Made by a program: the position numbers and the translations under genes
Notes under the pieces: model-generated
Seen by the model: the letters and a program-made list of their open reading frames with translations, nothing else
What the model was told of the DNA's origin: nothing
Database searches by the model: none
Source: Cunninghamia lanceolata
Taxonomy: Eukaryota > Streptophyta > Pinopsida > Cupressales > Cupressaceae
Direction: 5' to 3'
Length of the DNA stretch: 64,000 nucleotides
Assembly: GCA_027924645.1 (NCBI GenBank)
Contig: BSBN01000233.1
Coordinates: 7,520,501-7,584,500, forward strand
Part shown: positions 1 through 10,690 of the stretch, piece by piece
Numbering within the stretch: the stretch's first letter is position 1
Layout: every line of letters begins with the position of its first letter

Positions 1-105
1 ATGTGAATAGTTGTTGCTATTAGGGGGAGTTGTGACAGCAAGGAGAAGTTCTTGTCTTGATGGTTTTTCACATCATATGTTGCCATCAATGACAAAGGGG
101 GAGAT
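1..105 (+). other. 3' internal end and polypurine tract of a family B Ty1/copia element
   Basis: This short stretch lies just before an LTR and ends in a purine tract, AAAGGGGGAGAT, at about 94-105. It matches, in reverse orientation, the sequence right of the LTR at 48661-50004, including the 'rapid spacer' with a second G-rich patch near 24-31. A polypurine tract directly before an LTR primes plus-strand DNA synthesis, so this is the end of a retrotransposon whose coding part lies left of the window. Confidence 0.85.
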
Positions 106-1345
106 TGTTGCAAGTATGGGCCTAACCAGTGTTGGCATTGATGTCAACATACTCATGTTGCATTAATGAGAAGGATTAGATGAGCTGTGTGTTGAGGATA
201 TTGAGAAAATTAGTCTCAATCAGGAATAGTGAAGAATAGTGATGACAAGAACGTAAAAGTCCTCAATAGGTTGAGGATTAGATGATGTAGTTTAAAGGGT
301 TTGTAGATATAAGTCTTGAGATGCTCCAATCAAGTCTTCAGAGGTCTGCATGAAGATTTGAAGAAGTTATGGTCATTCAAGTAGAACCGGTTCCGGCAGG
401 TGTTCAGAGGTGACATAGTGTCACAGATAGGTCCGGTGAGATCTAGAAATTTATTATTTCATTTTGCGGATTTGAGGGAGTGTTGAGGATGTCTTTGTGA
501 AGTATCAAATAGATTGGTTCATGGTTTGAAGGTCTAGAAGAGACTATTAATTTGTGACAGTAATGACAGACTGTGTTCTTGAAGCTCTGGATGAAGGAGA
601 GAAGAATTCCAGTAGGATGATGAAGTGCAAATGTTCTTGGTGATTCAGGGAAGGTTATGATGATCATTGAATCATGTCTAGTTCATGTTGGTGGTCCACA
701 TTGAAGTTAGAGTTTGCATTTGAAGAATAACCACTGGATATTGGTGTTCTTCTTGAGACTGGCTAACCAGATGTATTACACATCTTATGGATGTTCTTGT
801 AGGTGTTTGTCGACTTAGATGATTGTTCCTAAGTCGATGCCTTGTATAAATAAGGGATTGTGAAGTCATTTTGAAGTGTGTCTTGTGGTGATGAGGGTGT
901 GGTAGCGAGGAGAAGTACGAAAGGCAGAGCAGAAGTATTGGGCTTAAATGGAACTAATTCAAGCATGGTGAAGATGCTATTCTCCAGTTCATGAAGGTGA
1001 TACTTATTTCTTTGTAGACAATGTGTCTCTTCTAGGCAATGAGCCTCTTGTGAGCAGTGTGCTCGGGCAGTGAGCCCTAATTGGCATGTGCCATTTGTTC
1101 TTTCTATTCTTCTAATAGAGAATACATTCTTAGGTTCATCACCCCATGGTTTTTCCCTTAACTAGGTTTTTCACGTCAAAATCTTGGTGTCTTATGTGTT
1201 GATATGTTTCTGCTTTTGATTTGAATGCATTATGGTTCATGATTAATATTCTACTAATCACTAAAGAAGATTCAAGTGTTTAATTTGAGAAAGTTTCGCA
1301 CAACTGATTTACCCCCCCTCTCAATTGTGTGCCCTAAGTCTAACA
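106..1345 (+). repeat. 3' LTR of family B Ty1/copia element
   Basis: The block opens with TGTTGCAAGT directly after a polypurine tract and closes with CTAAGTCTAACA, giving TG...CA ends and 1,240 bp. A TATA-like box (TATAAATAAGG) lies at 845-855, so U3 is about 770 bp. The segment from about 1020 to the end (leader rich in GAGCC and GTGCCA, then TTTCCC and a C-run) is shared with the family A LTRs at 4972, 34766 and 41154, while the U3 part is different. No PBS follows, which is expected for a 3' LTR. The flanking bases after it are CTATG; the matching duplication would be outside the window. Confidence 0.85.
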
Positions 1346-1859
1346 CTATGGATGCTCGCTGGCAGCAAGGCTCTATCCGGTCAGCTATGAGGGAATGTCC
1401 TCACCTACGTAGTCTAATATTAGTCACTGGTTTGTTCAACTGATCTTCAAGATGAGGCTTATTAATCACATGCACCCACTTAAAATGAATTGAAAATTCA
1501 GGCACCTTATTGAATACATTAAGTCCCAAGTTGAATGATGATTTGCAAGAAAGATAGTTGGAAGTTATGAATTTATTTCATTTGGTTTTCTTTAATGGGT
1601 TGAATGTGATTGTTTTGTTTGGTTTCTAGTTGTTGTGATGTTCACAACATGCCCCATTTTACTCCTTAGCAAAATGAGGACCCCTGCTGTGGCTTTTGGC
1701 TTTTTGCTTGTGTGTGTTGTTTTGAATAGTGGTAAAGGGAAAAGAGACTGAAAATTGCAAACCTTATTAAAAATAGAGAGAAAATACATTTTCAATACTA
1801 GGACATAATATGGTTGGATTCCTTGTCAAAAATGAGCTAGGGTTGCTTTTTGAACCATC
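1346..1859. other. no recognised feature
   Basis: AT-rich DNA with short open frames only. I see no protein similarity, RNA gene or repeat structure. It may be the site into which the family B element inserted. Confidence 0.5.
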
Positions 1860-2710
1860 TCAAAATTTGCCATAGTTTGTAAGTTACGATCATTTTGGTA
1901 AAATGTACATTCAGGTTTGTATATCGCTTTGCATATACAGGGTCGTTTGTATATGCAAAGGGTTTGTTTTTGTACTTAGTTGCATTTGCAATCGGGTTCA
2001 TATTTAAGGTTATTTGCATATTGGGTCGCTTGCATGTTAAATATACAGGGGCCTTTGTATATCGCTTTCATATACAAAGTCAATCGTATGTCTTTTTACC
2101 TTGTATGCATTTTAAAAATGTTTTATGCGTACATACAAGGTGGACCCGAAATGGTTTTTAAATTGAAATGAATGTTTGGTTCAAATCCACCATGCATCTT
2201 TGGTTTGTATGTCTCTTACATGCATTTGCCATATACATTGCTTTATACATTGCCCAGATTTGAAATTTTATGAAGCATGGTTAATTCAATGTATATCGGG
2301 CTTGTATATTCTTATATACAAGCCGATATGCATTGCGATACATACAAGCCAGAATCCAAATGAATCTGAAGTCAGATTTAAATGCTTGTATCACGTCTGA
2401 GTTGAATATCTAAAAGATACAAATGCACTTATACATTGCGTGGATGCGAAGGAAGGTTAAGAAGAGCTAAATCGATGTATGCATCCAGCTTGTATATAAT
2501 TTACATACATTGCGCTATATACATTATAAGCATACAAGGGCAGAATCCAAAAAGGATTGAAATATGATATAAATGATGCATCAGAATTCATTGTATCTTG
2601 GATACATACGTTCGATATGCATACAATGCGGAACCAAAAGGGTTTTGAAGTAGGATTAAATCGTTGTATGTATCCTTGCTTGTATGTGAGGTCGGATACA
2701 AGGTAAACAG
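1860..2710. repeat. field of degenerate TATAC/GTATA palindromic repeats
   Basis: About 850 bp carry many diverged copies of a short motif pair, TTGTATAT and ATATACAA, spaced by 5-20 bases, often as an inverted pair (for example around 1915-1942, 2055-2083 and 2302-2325). Interspersed are TTGCAT and GCATAC words. The copies vary in spacing and are not a clean tandem array. The open frames on both strands through 2161 are by-products of this low-complexity composition. I do not recognise it as a named repeat family. Confidence 0.55.
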
Positions 2711-3224
2711 TGCATAGGTCCCAGGACTCATCGGCCTAACATGTAATATCAGTGTAGTCTTGGGTGGTCCTAGCGATAGGTTGTGTCTCTCCGATGAGAG
2801 CCTATTTCACTGTGAGTTGAACGATTGGTTGAGAAATTTTTGGACTCACCAATGAGGGTAAGTGTTGCCGATGAAAAGAGGAATGTATGCCAAATGAAAA
2901 GGGACATCGGCTAGAAGGGGACGATCAGTAGATAATTTTCTAGCAGCCCCGATAAAGGATATCACGCTGATAGTGAAAGAAAAATCATGGGAAGGTGAAG
3001 CGATTGGATTTTTTAATCCATTTTTGAAGCCCAAGTGCATGTTTTGGTCAACGATGGTTGACCTGACTGGTTTTAACATCGTCTATGCATTGTTTATGCA
3101 TGATTTTCATAATTTCAGGGCCCGATGGCTGTGTTTGTGCATTTAGAGCTTGTTTTAGCATAAATGTTCATTTTTCCTGTTGACTTACCAAATGATGATG
3201 CTTATTCCTGCTTATTTATTACAG
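2711..3224. other. no recognised gene; more GC-rich than its surroundings
   Basis: This stretch contains repeated CGATGA/ATCGGC words and is less AT-rich than neighbouring DNA. It ends with a pyrimidine-rich tract and ATTACAG at about 3219-3224 that resembles a 3' splice site. No product can be assigned. Confidence 0.35.
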
Positions 3225-3555
3225 ATTGTTGGAGTAGCTGAAGAAGCAGAGTTACCGACACAGTGGCAGCGTGCAGGTGAACATAGGGACGGAGCTTTGA
3301 GTGGCAATGACATCACATAGGCTAGGACCGGATCCCAAGAGGCCAAACACACCAGAAGAGGAGGGGCTTTCAATGTGAGGCGGTTTGCAGATGGAGACAT
3401 TATTGTTGGAGCGGCGCCTTGTCTGGGTATGCTACTCGATTTCTCGGATGGATTCATTTCTCACCGTTTGATGCCGCATTTCAAGATGCTAACCATTAAT
3501 CTCCTTGGGTTTTGGGCACCAGATTGGGGAAGAAACCAGAGATATATATATTGAG
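3225..3555 (+). pseudogene. unrecognised coding-like segment of about 110 codons
   Basis: One plus-strand frame starting at 3225 runs to a stop at about 3554 with a single internal TAG near 3318. It begins right after an ATTACAG acceptor-like site. The peptide has mixed, protein-like composition, with a stretch reading GGAFNVRRFADGDIIVGAAP and later LLGFWAPDWGRNQRYIY. I do not recognise a family. It could be a decayed exon, a retroelement extra ORF, or chance in a GC-richer patch; an antisense frame of 81 codons overlaps it. Confidence 0.25.
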
Positions 3556-4462
3556 CCCCTGTATTGTACAAAAAAGGGAGAGGTCAATCATACAAAAAAA
3601 TCAGACCTATAGTAGTTTTATAAAGAGATCAGATTACTGAGACTAGTGAGGACTAGATTGTTGAAATAATCAAGGTCCTTTCCCTAGATCATTGTAAATG
3701 TACCTATTTTATGAACATACTTTATGGAGATGAAGCTTCAGACTATATCCTAATTGTAAACCTTAAGTAGTCTTCAAGTTGATTCCTGGATATGTACTGG
3801 TGAATGCTATGTTCTATAGAAGCGCTTTCATTTCATTGCATGTTGTTGTCAACTTTTACTCTTGAAGATTTGCACTGAATCATGCAGATTTGTGGACTGT
3901 CCTGGTGAAGTATGATTTTAGTTTTCTTCTCTTCATTGCATGTATGGGAGTATGTATGTGGATCCGTGATCTCAGTCAAGTAATTTTAGGAATCTCACTC
4001 TAACCTTTTTGCTCATTTTAATTTCATTGAAATCACTTTCATAAACTACACATCATGATAAATATTAAGTAGAACAGACAAATATGCTAACATCCTAAAG
4101 ATAACTCAATATCATTAGCATATTTTGAGCTAAATGCATGTAGTATTGAAAATGTCATGCAGAGAATCAAAAATAAGGGAAGAAATCATGCAAATATCAA
4201 CTTAGACACATCATTTGGAGATATATTTTGTGTAGAGTAACCTCCCTGTATATCATTGTTGAAGAAACAGAATCTACAGATCTACGTAAGACCCTGAAAT
4301 GGAAAACAACAATACACATCAACCACCGAGTAACATCAGCAGATTATGAATTAATCAATGGGGACTTGGGATCATGAATTCTATGAATTCATTATATCTT
4401 TAAGGATAAACAAGGGTTGTTGTGTGACTTTTGTTTTGTGTGCTTGGTTGTGACTAACATCA
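3556..4462. other. no recognised feature
   Basis: AT-rich sequence with only short frames. Nothing on either strand resembles a protein domain, RNA gene or LTR end. Confidence 0.5.
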
Positions 4463-4969
4463 TCACCAACAATACCATGAACTATGTAACCCAATAGTAT
4501 TCTTTGCTTCTTCAGATAACCTCTTATCTTTTTCCCTAGTTAAAATCCTTACCATGTAAGTATAAAACACATCATTTACCAAGGCATACTTCATCAATGT
4601 ATTATCCTCTTGCAAATCTGGATAACGATCATAAACTAATTTCTGATCTGGGTCATTTCCCATGGTCCTAATTCTATCAATCCCAATTATGTAGGGCTGG
4701 ATCATAGATGCATAGGAATACAACACATATGATGACAAATAAAATGGCATCATTTTCTGCTTTCTCAACATGGCTTGCTTCCATATGGCTATACTGATAG
4801 CCTTGGCCCAGTGAATTTTTCCATCTTCCTATTTTGCTTCCCTCATAAATTGAATTATAGTGAACATCCATGGTTCACACCTGGTTGCATCTATCAACCC
4901 CACTAGTCTACTTAGTATTGTAATCATTACATGTATTTCCTCTTTAAAATATATCCTGTGAAGGTTCTT
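4463..4969 (-). pseudogene. fragment of a retroelement extra ORF (function unknown)
   Basis: On the minus strand one frame is open from the LTR boundary at 4971 to a stop at 4463 except for one internal stop near 4827, about 165 codons. The peptide contains HWAKAISIAIWKQ followed by a hydrophobic FYLSSYVLYSYASMI. This resembles a WAKIISECMHKQL segment at about 33980-34020 on the minus strand and, more loosely, a QLMENIQKIKK...LILCLFFYFMNEL segment in the long ORF at 36081-39256. It is cut on its 5' side by the family A LTR inserted at 4972. The similarity is by eye; the function is unknown. Confidence 0.45.
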
Positions 4970-4971
4970 TG

Positions 4972-6038
4972 TGTTGGAAAGAGACACTATATGGCTTCAT
5001 GAGTGTTGTCATTGATGTCAATAAAGTTCATCCCACCCATCTGCAGAACATGGTGTGCCTATACCAAAAGTCATATTAAGAAGTATTGTGGTCTGGTAAG
5101 CAAGAACAGAGCATGCAGCAGGGTTTGACAGTCAGGTCTGGATCTATCAAAGGAAGTATCTCAGTATAGTGCAGATTTTAGGAAGTCAATAGATTCCAAG
5201 AATTGAGCCTCTGGTGATGGAAGAGTGAAGAGACATGAGCACTTGAGTGTTGGGTTTCTGTTTGGCATAGTAGATAGAGGAAGAACTAACCGGTAGAGCA
5301 TCAGACCTAAATCCAGATGAGATATTGATGGTGATCAAGCTTCTTGAGGTATCATTCATGTCTGGCTAACATGATTGATGACTTCTATAAGCATCTCTTT
5401 GATTTGGATTACTTGGTATGCAAAGATTCAGCTGATAGATCAGAGTTTGGGAAAATATTGACTATTCCGAATGCCAACTAGAAAGACGATGAAATCCTTT
5501 GTACGAATATATATACCAAATAGATTTGGATGTGAATGTGTGTGTATTGTGTGGTGCGAAGAAAAGCAGAAGAACAGAGTGAAGGCAGTAAGACAGGTCC
5601 GGCATGTAATAGGACAACAGTACCTAAGAGAATAAGAATGAAGTGTAGCAGATCAGTATATTGGGCTTAACCAGAACTGAACCTCAGCATATGTGGATGC
5701 TTCTCATTAGTTCAAGTATCTAGTTTCCTTGTATAAAATATTGTAGGCAGTGAGCCTCTTGTGAGCAGTATGCTTAGGTAGTAAGCCCTAATTGGCAAGT
5801 GCCATTTTGTACTATCTTATTCTTCTAATAGAGAATACAATCTTGGGTTAATCACCCCATGGTTTTCCCTTAACAGGGTTTTCCACATCAAAATCATTGT
5901 GTCATGTGTATTGATGTTATTTCCATTTCATGGTTATGTTTACCTAGTTAATTTAATGGTGCACTAATTGATAAGGAAATTCAGAAAGCTGAAATAATTT
6001 AGATAACTGATTCACTCCCCGCCTCTTAGTTATCAACA
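4972..6038 (+). repeat. 5' LTR of a family A non-autonomous copia-like element
   Basis: The LTR runs from TGTTGGAAAGAGACAC to CTTAGTTATCAACA (1,067 bp) and is followed at once by a primer-binding site. It is the same family, in opposite orientation, as the LTRs at 34766-35848 and 41154-42241 but much more diverged from them than they are from each other. A TATA-like run (TATATATACC) lies at 5508-5517. The five bases before it are CTTTG; the partner duplication cannot be found because the element's 3' part is missing. Confidence 0.88.
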
Positions 6039-6040
6039 AT

Positions 6041-6052
6041 TGGTATCAGAGC
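6041..6052 (+). other. primer-binding site, initiator tRNA-Met type
   Basis: TGGTATCAGAGC starts two bases after the LTR end. This is complementary to the 3' end of plant initiator methionine tRNA, the usual primer for copia and many gypsy elements. It fixes the orientation (+) and the LTR boundary. Confidence 0.9.
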
Positions 6053-6106
6053 CAAGTTCCTCCAAAAATAAGAGCCTAACAGCTTGAGGAAGATCTGGGA
6101 ACTCAA

Positions 6107-6150
6107 ATGGATGTGTATGGTATGAGGGATCAACTTTAGTCTGCCCTAGA
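6107..6150 (+). pseudogene. truncated start of family A gag
   Basis: An ATG at 6107 opens MDVYGMRDQL followed directly by a TAG. The intact counterpart on the other strand at 41088 starts MDAYGLREQL, so start position and distance from the PBS agree. The next bases still align (SALD against TALED), after which the sequence joins the long LTR of gypsy 1 at about 6151. The element is therefore dead: an early stop, and no gag body, second ORF or 3' LTR. Confidence 0.7.
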
Positions 6151-8749
6151 TTTTAAAACAGAATATTCAAATTTGAAGCTTTAGGAGAAAACAATAGCAT
6201 CTATATTTTTTTTTGAAAATAAAATTAAATAGGTTACTCTTTTCATTTTGGCAGCAGTATAAAAAAAACACCAGACTTCTCATACACTTTTTTTTTTGAA
6301 AGTAGAAATATAAAATAAGGGTACTACCCATTTATTTTTTTTCTAAACCCATTTCAATAGCATTGGTTTATTTACTTTCTTATTCATAGCATACAACAAT
6401 TTCAACTATAACATATGCATTTTTGATCATTTTATTTTGAATACAAAAGAACAACAACTATATATTTTTCTTTTGGCAACTATTCACACTCATAAACATA
6501 ATAGTGACAATAATCATATTCTTAACATCACAATGAGAGGCCTTTTACAATAATTTTCTTCCAACCACTAGTAAAATGGAAAGTAGTAATAAATTTTATA
6601 GCCAAAATAATAAGGGTATTGCACATTAAAATTTCTTACATCAGAAAACCCAAGAAGAGTAATAGTTTTGAAAAAAAAAATACAATAAGGCCTCTAAAGC
6701 CATGGCTCACAACAGCCAACCAAAATAATGCAAAAGGTAAAAGAAAATGGACTTCCCTAAAGCTCCATTTCTCCATTAAAAGGCCTGCAAAACATAAATA
6801 CAAAAGGGGAAGCTAATCCACTAAGGAATGCCCTCCTCCCTACCATAGACCAGCTAGTGGGTCACCCCCAAGCTGGGGAGGTAGGAATCACATGGTTGCA
6901 CACACACATCACAATAAAAGAAATTTTCCAAACACACAAAAGAATGCTCCCAAGGATTTGCACAATACTAAACTCATTAAAATGAGTTTGAAGGGGGGTA
7001 GGCGAGTGGATCCCTCAACTCAAGAGGTCACTCCAACATCTCAAAATCACCAAGTCTCAAGGCCTCAAGCCATAACCACATAATACATATCTCCAAATAT
7101 CTCAAAAAAGCTATCATGCACTCTTGCCATCAAAAATTCTCTCAACACCATAGAAGAGCCCTCAAGGCTACAAGTAACACAACAATAAGGAGGTGACCTC
7201 GAGGAGGTTCACTCTCTCCCACCCCATACAAGTTGAGCCTTACCTCCAAATGGAGGTGCTCTCACCAACTTCCAACCCACATAAAATGAAAACAATCATC
7301 AACATAAATTCACAACACAAACATGAAATGAAATATATAAGGGAAAATGGCCATAGCCATGGAGCTTACCTTCAAAATCCCTAAGAATGGAAGCACATTT
7401 AGTGAAGAGCTCCAAACTTCTCCAAGTCTCCCAATCTCCAAATTTCTCTAACTCCCAAAAAGAGCTCCAAGAATAGAAAAAAAATACAAAATGCAAGAAC
7501 CCCACAATCCTCTTCAAGAGGAGATAATATAAGCCTTCCAATTTGGCCTTGAGGAATGAGAAGGTGACACTTGTCACCTTCTCCTTCCTCATCCCATGCC
7601 ACTTGCAAGGGAGAGGAAGTGTGAGGGTGACAAGTGTCATCCTCCAATTCCATCCTATCCCTCACCTTATCAACTTGTGCTCTCACACATGTGTTAGAGA
7701 CCAAGTGGTGAGGTGGCAATTCCCTTCAAGCCTCCATGAGGATAAGAGATGCCATATGGCATCCTCTTATTCTCCAAGAGAGCCAGCTCCCTCCAAGATG
7801 CTCTCACATGTGTGTGAGAGTCTTGGAGGGAGATCCCACACAATTGGGAGTCTTAAATACCTCCCAAGTCTTCTTGTTGAAGGGATCCCCAAACTTTGGG
7901 AAGGGAGATGGGTCTTTCCCAAAGCATGACTCATCTCCCACCCTTAGCCATTTCAAAATTCGTCACTTTGACTAAACCTTAGTTTAGAGTAACCAAAAGT
8001 GAGTTACCCCAAGTTTTAGTTAGTCAAAATTGACCCTAGACCCAAGGGTAACCACCTACGGTAAGTTTTGGGACACTAATGTACACTTAGGGAGTCATAA
8101 ATTCACTTTAAATGGCCCAAAAATGAAAACAATACCAAGTGGTATAAAACAATAAAAATATATAACACTTGATATAAATTAATTTAACAAAAGGGGTACT
8201 AGGCCAAAATAATAAATTAAACAAGTACTTAAACAACATCCGATCAAACGTGATCCTCATCCCTCTTGAGAATGGATCAGTTTCACAGGGAATAACATAT
8301 GTATGAACACTACCTCTGATTTCCCATGGCTCGGGAATATAATCTTGCACAACTAGATCAAGTGTCAATCACATCATGTATAATCATAGCCGAAGCAACT
8401 AAAATTAAATTCATGTCATTGCATACAATATTAATCATTCACAACATAATTCAAGATTAAACTACATTTTCTATCTAATGTCACATATTCATCATCAATT
8501 AATGAATCCACATAATCAAATAGAAATCACATCAATAATCATCATCTAATATATCTTGCATGTTTAATCTCAACATAGCATCAAAATATGATCAAATCAA
8601 ATCACCACATGTCTAATAAATGTCAAACCAGAAATCAGGAGATATAATCTAATCTGCATAATGGAACAATAGTCTCTAAAAGTCTAATAATGTCACCAAC
8701 TATAATGTAAAATGATCAAAATAGGGAAGTGAAAATAATCAACCTCACA
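6151..8749 (-). repeat. 3' LTR of gypsy 1, truncated
   Basis: This 2.6-kb block matches 15843-18474 along its whole length, with scattered substitutions and a few indels (for example a longer AT-rich insertion in the right copy near 16150). It ends CCTCACA at 8749, next to the internal polypurine tract. Within it are several short perfect palindromes between 7555 and 7930. Open frames of 60-128 codons here recur in the right LTR on both strands, are not protein-like and are not genes. Confidence 0.85.
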
Positions 8750-8762
8750 TCCTCCCCCCTAA
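8750..8762 (-). other. polypurine tract of gypsy 1
   Basis: The plus strand reads TCCTCCCCCCTAA directly beside the LTR end; the minus strand is therefore a purine run (TTAGGGGGGAGGA). This is the plus-strand primer for reverse transcription and confirms minus orientation. Confidence 0.8.
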
Positions 8763-8764
8763 GA

Positions 8765-9990
8765 CAAAACTTCCTCCTAGAAGTCATCAAAAAGGTAAGG
8801 ATAGAGTGCCCTCAAACTAGCTGCATCCTCTGAAGCAACTGTGACCTCGTCATAGTGATCCCACTAGACCCTAACCTAGTCTAGCTCTCAACCTCGGAGG
8901 CCCAACATCTGAAGAGCCAATATGCGAATTGGCTCCAATGCCAACTACCCGTCCACCTCTACTTATAGAGCACTCCAATCCAATACATGAGATAAATCAG
9001 ATATATATCATCTTAATACAGAAATATGAAAGACATCGTGGATACGTGACAGGCTAGGTGGCAATGCTAGATGGAAGCTATAGGTCCTATCTGCTCCAAG
9101 ATCTCAAAAGGTCCTACAAACCATGGTGCAAGCTTAGAGCCCCTTCCATAATGGATTGGACCCTTGTGTGGTCGCACTCTAAGGAATACTCTATCCCCAA
9201 CTGAAAATCTCCGATCAAGTCTCTTAGCATCGGCATACTTCTTCTATCTATCCCATGCCTCATGAAGTCTTTGCCTAATAAGTGTGACCTACTGCTCCAT
9301 ACCCTGAACTAACTCTGGACCAATGGCAACCCTGTCCTCTATCCAATCTCAACTCAATGGTGTCCTGCATGGTTTGCTATATAAAGTCTGGAAAGGATGC
9401 ATACCCAATGAGCTGTGATGCCCATTATTGTAGGCAAACTCAACTAGATACAGATACTCCTCCCATCTAGACTGATGGTCCATAACATACATACGAAGCA
9501 TGTCCTCCAACACCTAATTCACCCACTCTGTCTGTCCATCTATCTCGGGGTGATAAGCAGAACTAAAGTTGAGCTGTGTGCCCAATGCCTCCTGCAAAGC
9601 TCTCCAAAAGGCTAAAGTGAACACTAAATCCCTTTCAGAAATGATGCGGTGAGGTACCCCATGTAATCTCACAATATCATCCAAGAATACTCTCACCACT
9701 ACTGGTGCATTGTACATTGTGCGTACAGGTGAGAAATGTGCCACCTTGGTCAACTTGTCGACAATCACCATGATGGCATCATGCTAACGCAATGACATAG
9801 GAAGACCAATAATGAAATCCATGGAAATGGTGTCCCATTTCCACTCAAGTATCTCATGAGGGTACAAAAGACTTACTAGATGCTAATGCTTGGCCTTGAC
9901 CCTCTAGCACTCAAGGCATTGAGCAACAAACTCTACAATATCCCGTCTCATACCTGCCCAATGGTACAACTGTCATAGGTCAACATGCAT
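8765..9990 (-). pseudogene. gypsy 1 integrase with chromodomain-like C-terminus
   Basis: Minus-strand peptides, in order: a zinc-finger piece (RRDIVEFVAQCLEC), the catalytic core (MVIVDKLTKVAHFSP, then IISERDLVFTLAFW and SSAYHPEIDGQTEWVN at 9514-9771), the LVEFAYNNGHHSSLGM segment, a KLAPWFVGPFEILEQIG segment at about 9080-9130, and near 8790-8900 a tail (LGLRG.ELD.VRV.WDHYDEVTVASEDA) like the chromodomain of chromoviruses. Integrase inserts the cDNA; the chromodomain targets chromatin. Several in-frame stops, and SER where SDR is usual in the core, show it is inactive. Confidence 0.85.
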
Positions 9991-10167
9991 CTTCTTCACC
10001 CATGGATGTGCTGCATATGATGCTCTATGAGCCTTTGATAACACTATAGTATGTAAGTCACCTATGCAGGGTACATAGATGCACTATTGATGATGAGGCA
10101 ACCCATCTTCCTCCAGTGAGTATCCTACCAACTTACCCATAAGGGCCCTCTATGAACGGATCTCCTG

Positions 10168-10690
10168 CTACACCTCAAGAAACCACTCATCCTTAGGCAG
10201 ATGTTGAATAATGCGTCCTCTCAAGTCCACACTTAGATTCAAGGTCAAGATCTCATGGTGGCTCCGAGTCAATGCGTTAACAACCATGTTCTCCTTCCCT
10301 TTGATGTAGTGGACATCAAAGTCGTACTCGCAAAGAACTCCATCCAATGTCATTGACGGGCATTTAGATTCAGCTGTGTAAATATATACTGAAGGCTGTG
10401 ATGATCTGAATGAAGCTCAAAGTGACGACCCAATAAGAAATGTCTCCAACGAACTAGAGCACGAACCACTACTATGAGCTCCAAATCACGAGTGGGGTAG
10501 TTTAGCTCATGGGTCTTGAGATTTCGCGACTCATACATGATCGCTCTATCACCCTGCATAAGTATGGCTCTCAAACCCTCAAGTGAAGTATCCATGGAAA
10601 CCATAAAATCTACTACTGGATTAGGAACTACTAAAATGGGAGTGCTGGTAAGATGCTCCTTAAGGACCCCAAAGGCCCTCTCATACTGCT
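10168..10690 (-). pseudogene. gypsy 1 RNase H
   Basis: Two overlapping minus frames carry the RNase H of a gypsy polymerase: VSMDTSLEGLRAILMQ, LNYPTRDLELIVVVRALV, WRHFLLGRHFELHSDHHSL, then EYDFDVHYIKGKENMVVNAL. RNase H degrades the RNA template after first-strand synthesis. The order after RT and before integrase is normal. Frame changes at about 10350 and a stop at 10350-10353 break the frame; ALSR is changed to ALTR. Confidence 0.85.

Noticed and set aside
7299..7975. Frames of 79-128 codons on both strands, repeated at 17027-17703
   Set aside because: They lie inside the gypsy 1 LTR, overlap each other in several frames, and their start, length and frame change between the two copies.
8108..8368. 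Minus-strand 86-codon frame
   Set aside because: Within the gypsy 1 LTR; broken in the matching part of the right LTR and lacks domain similarity.
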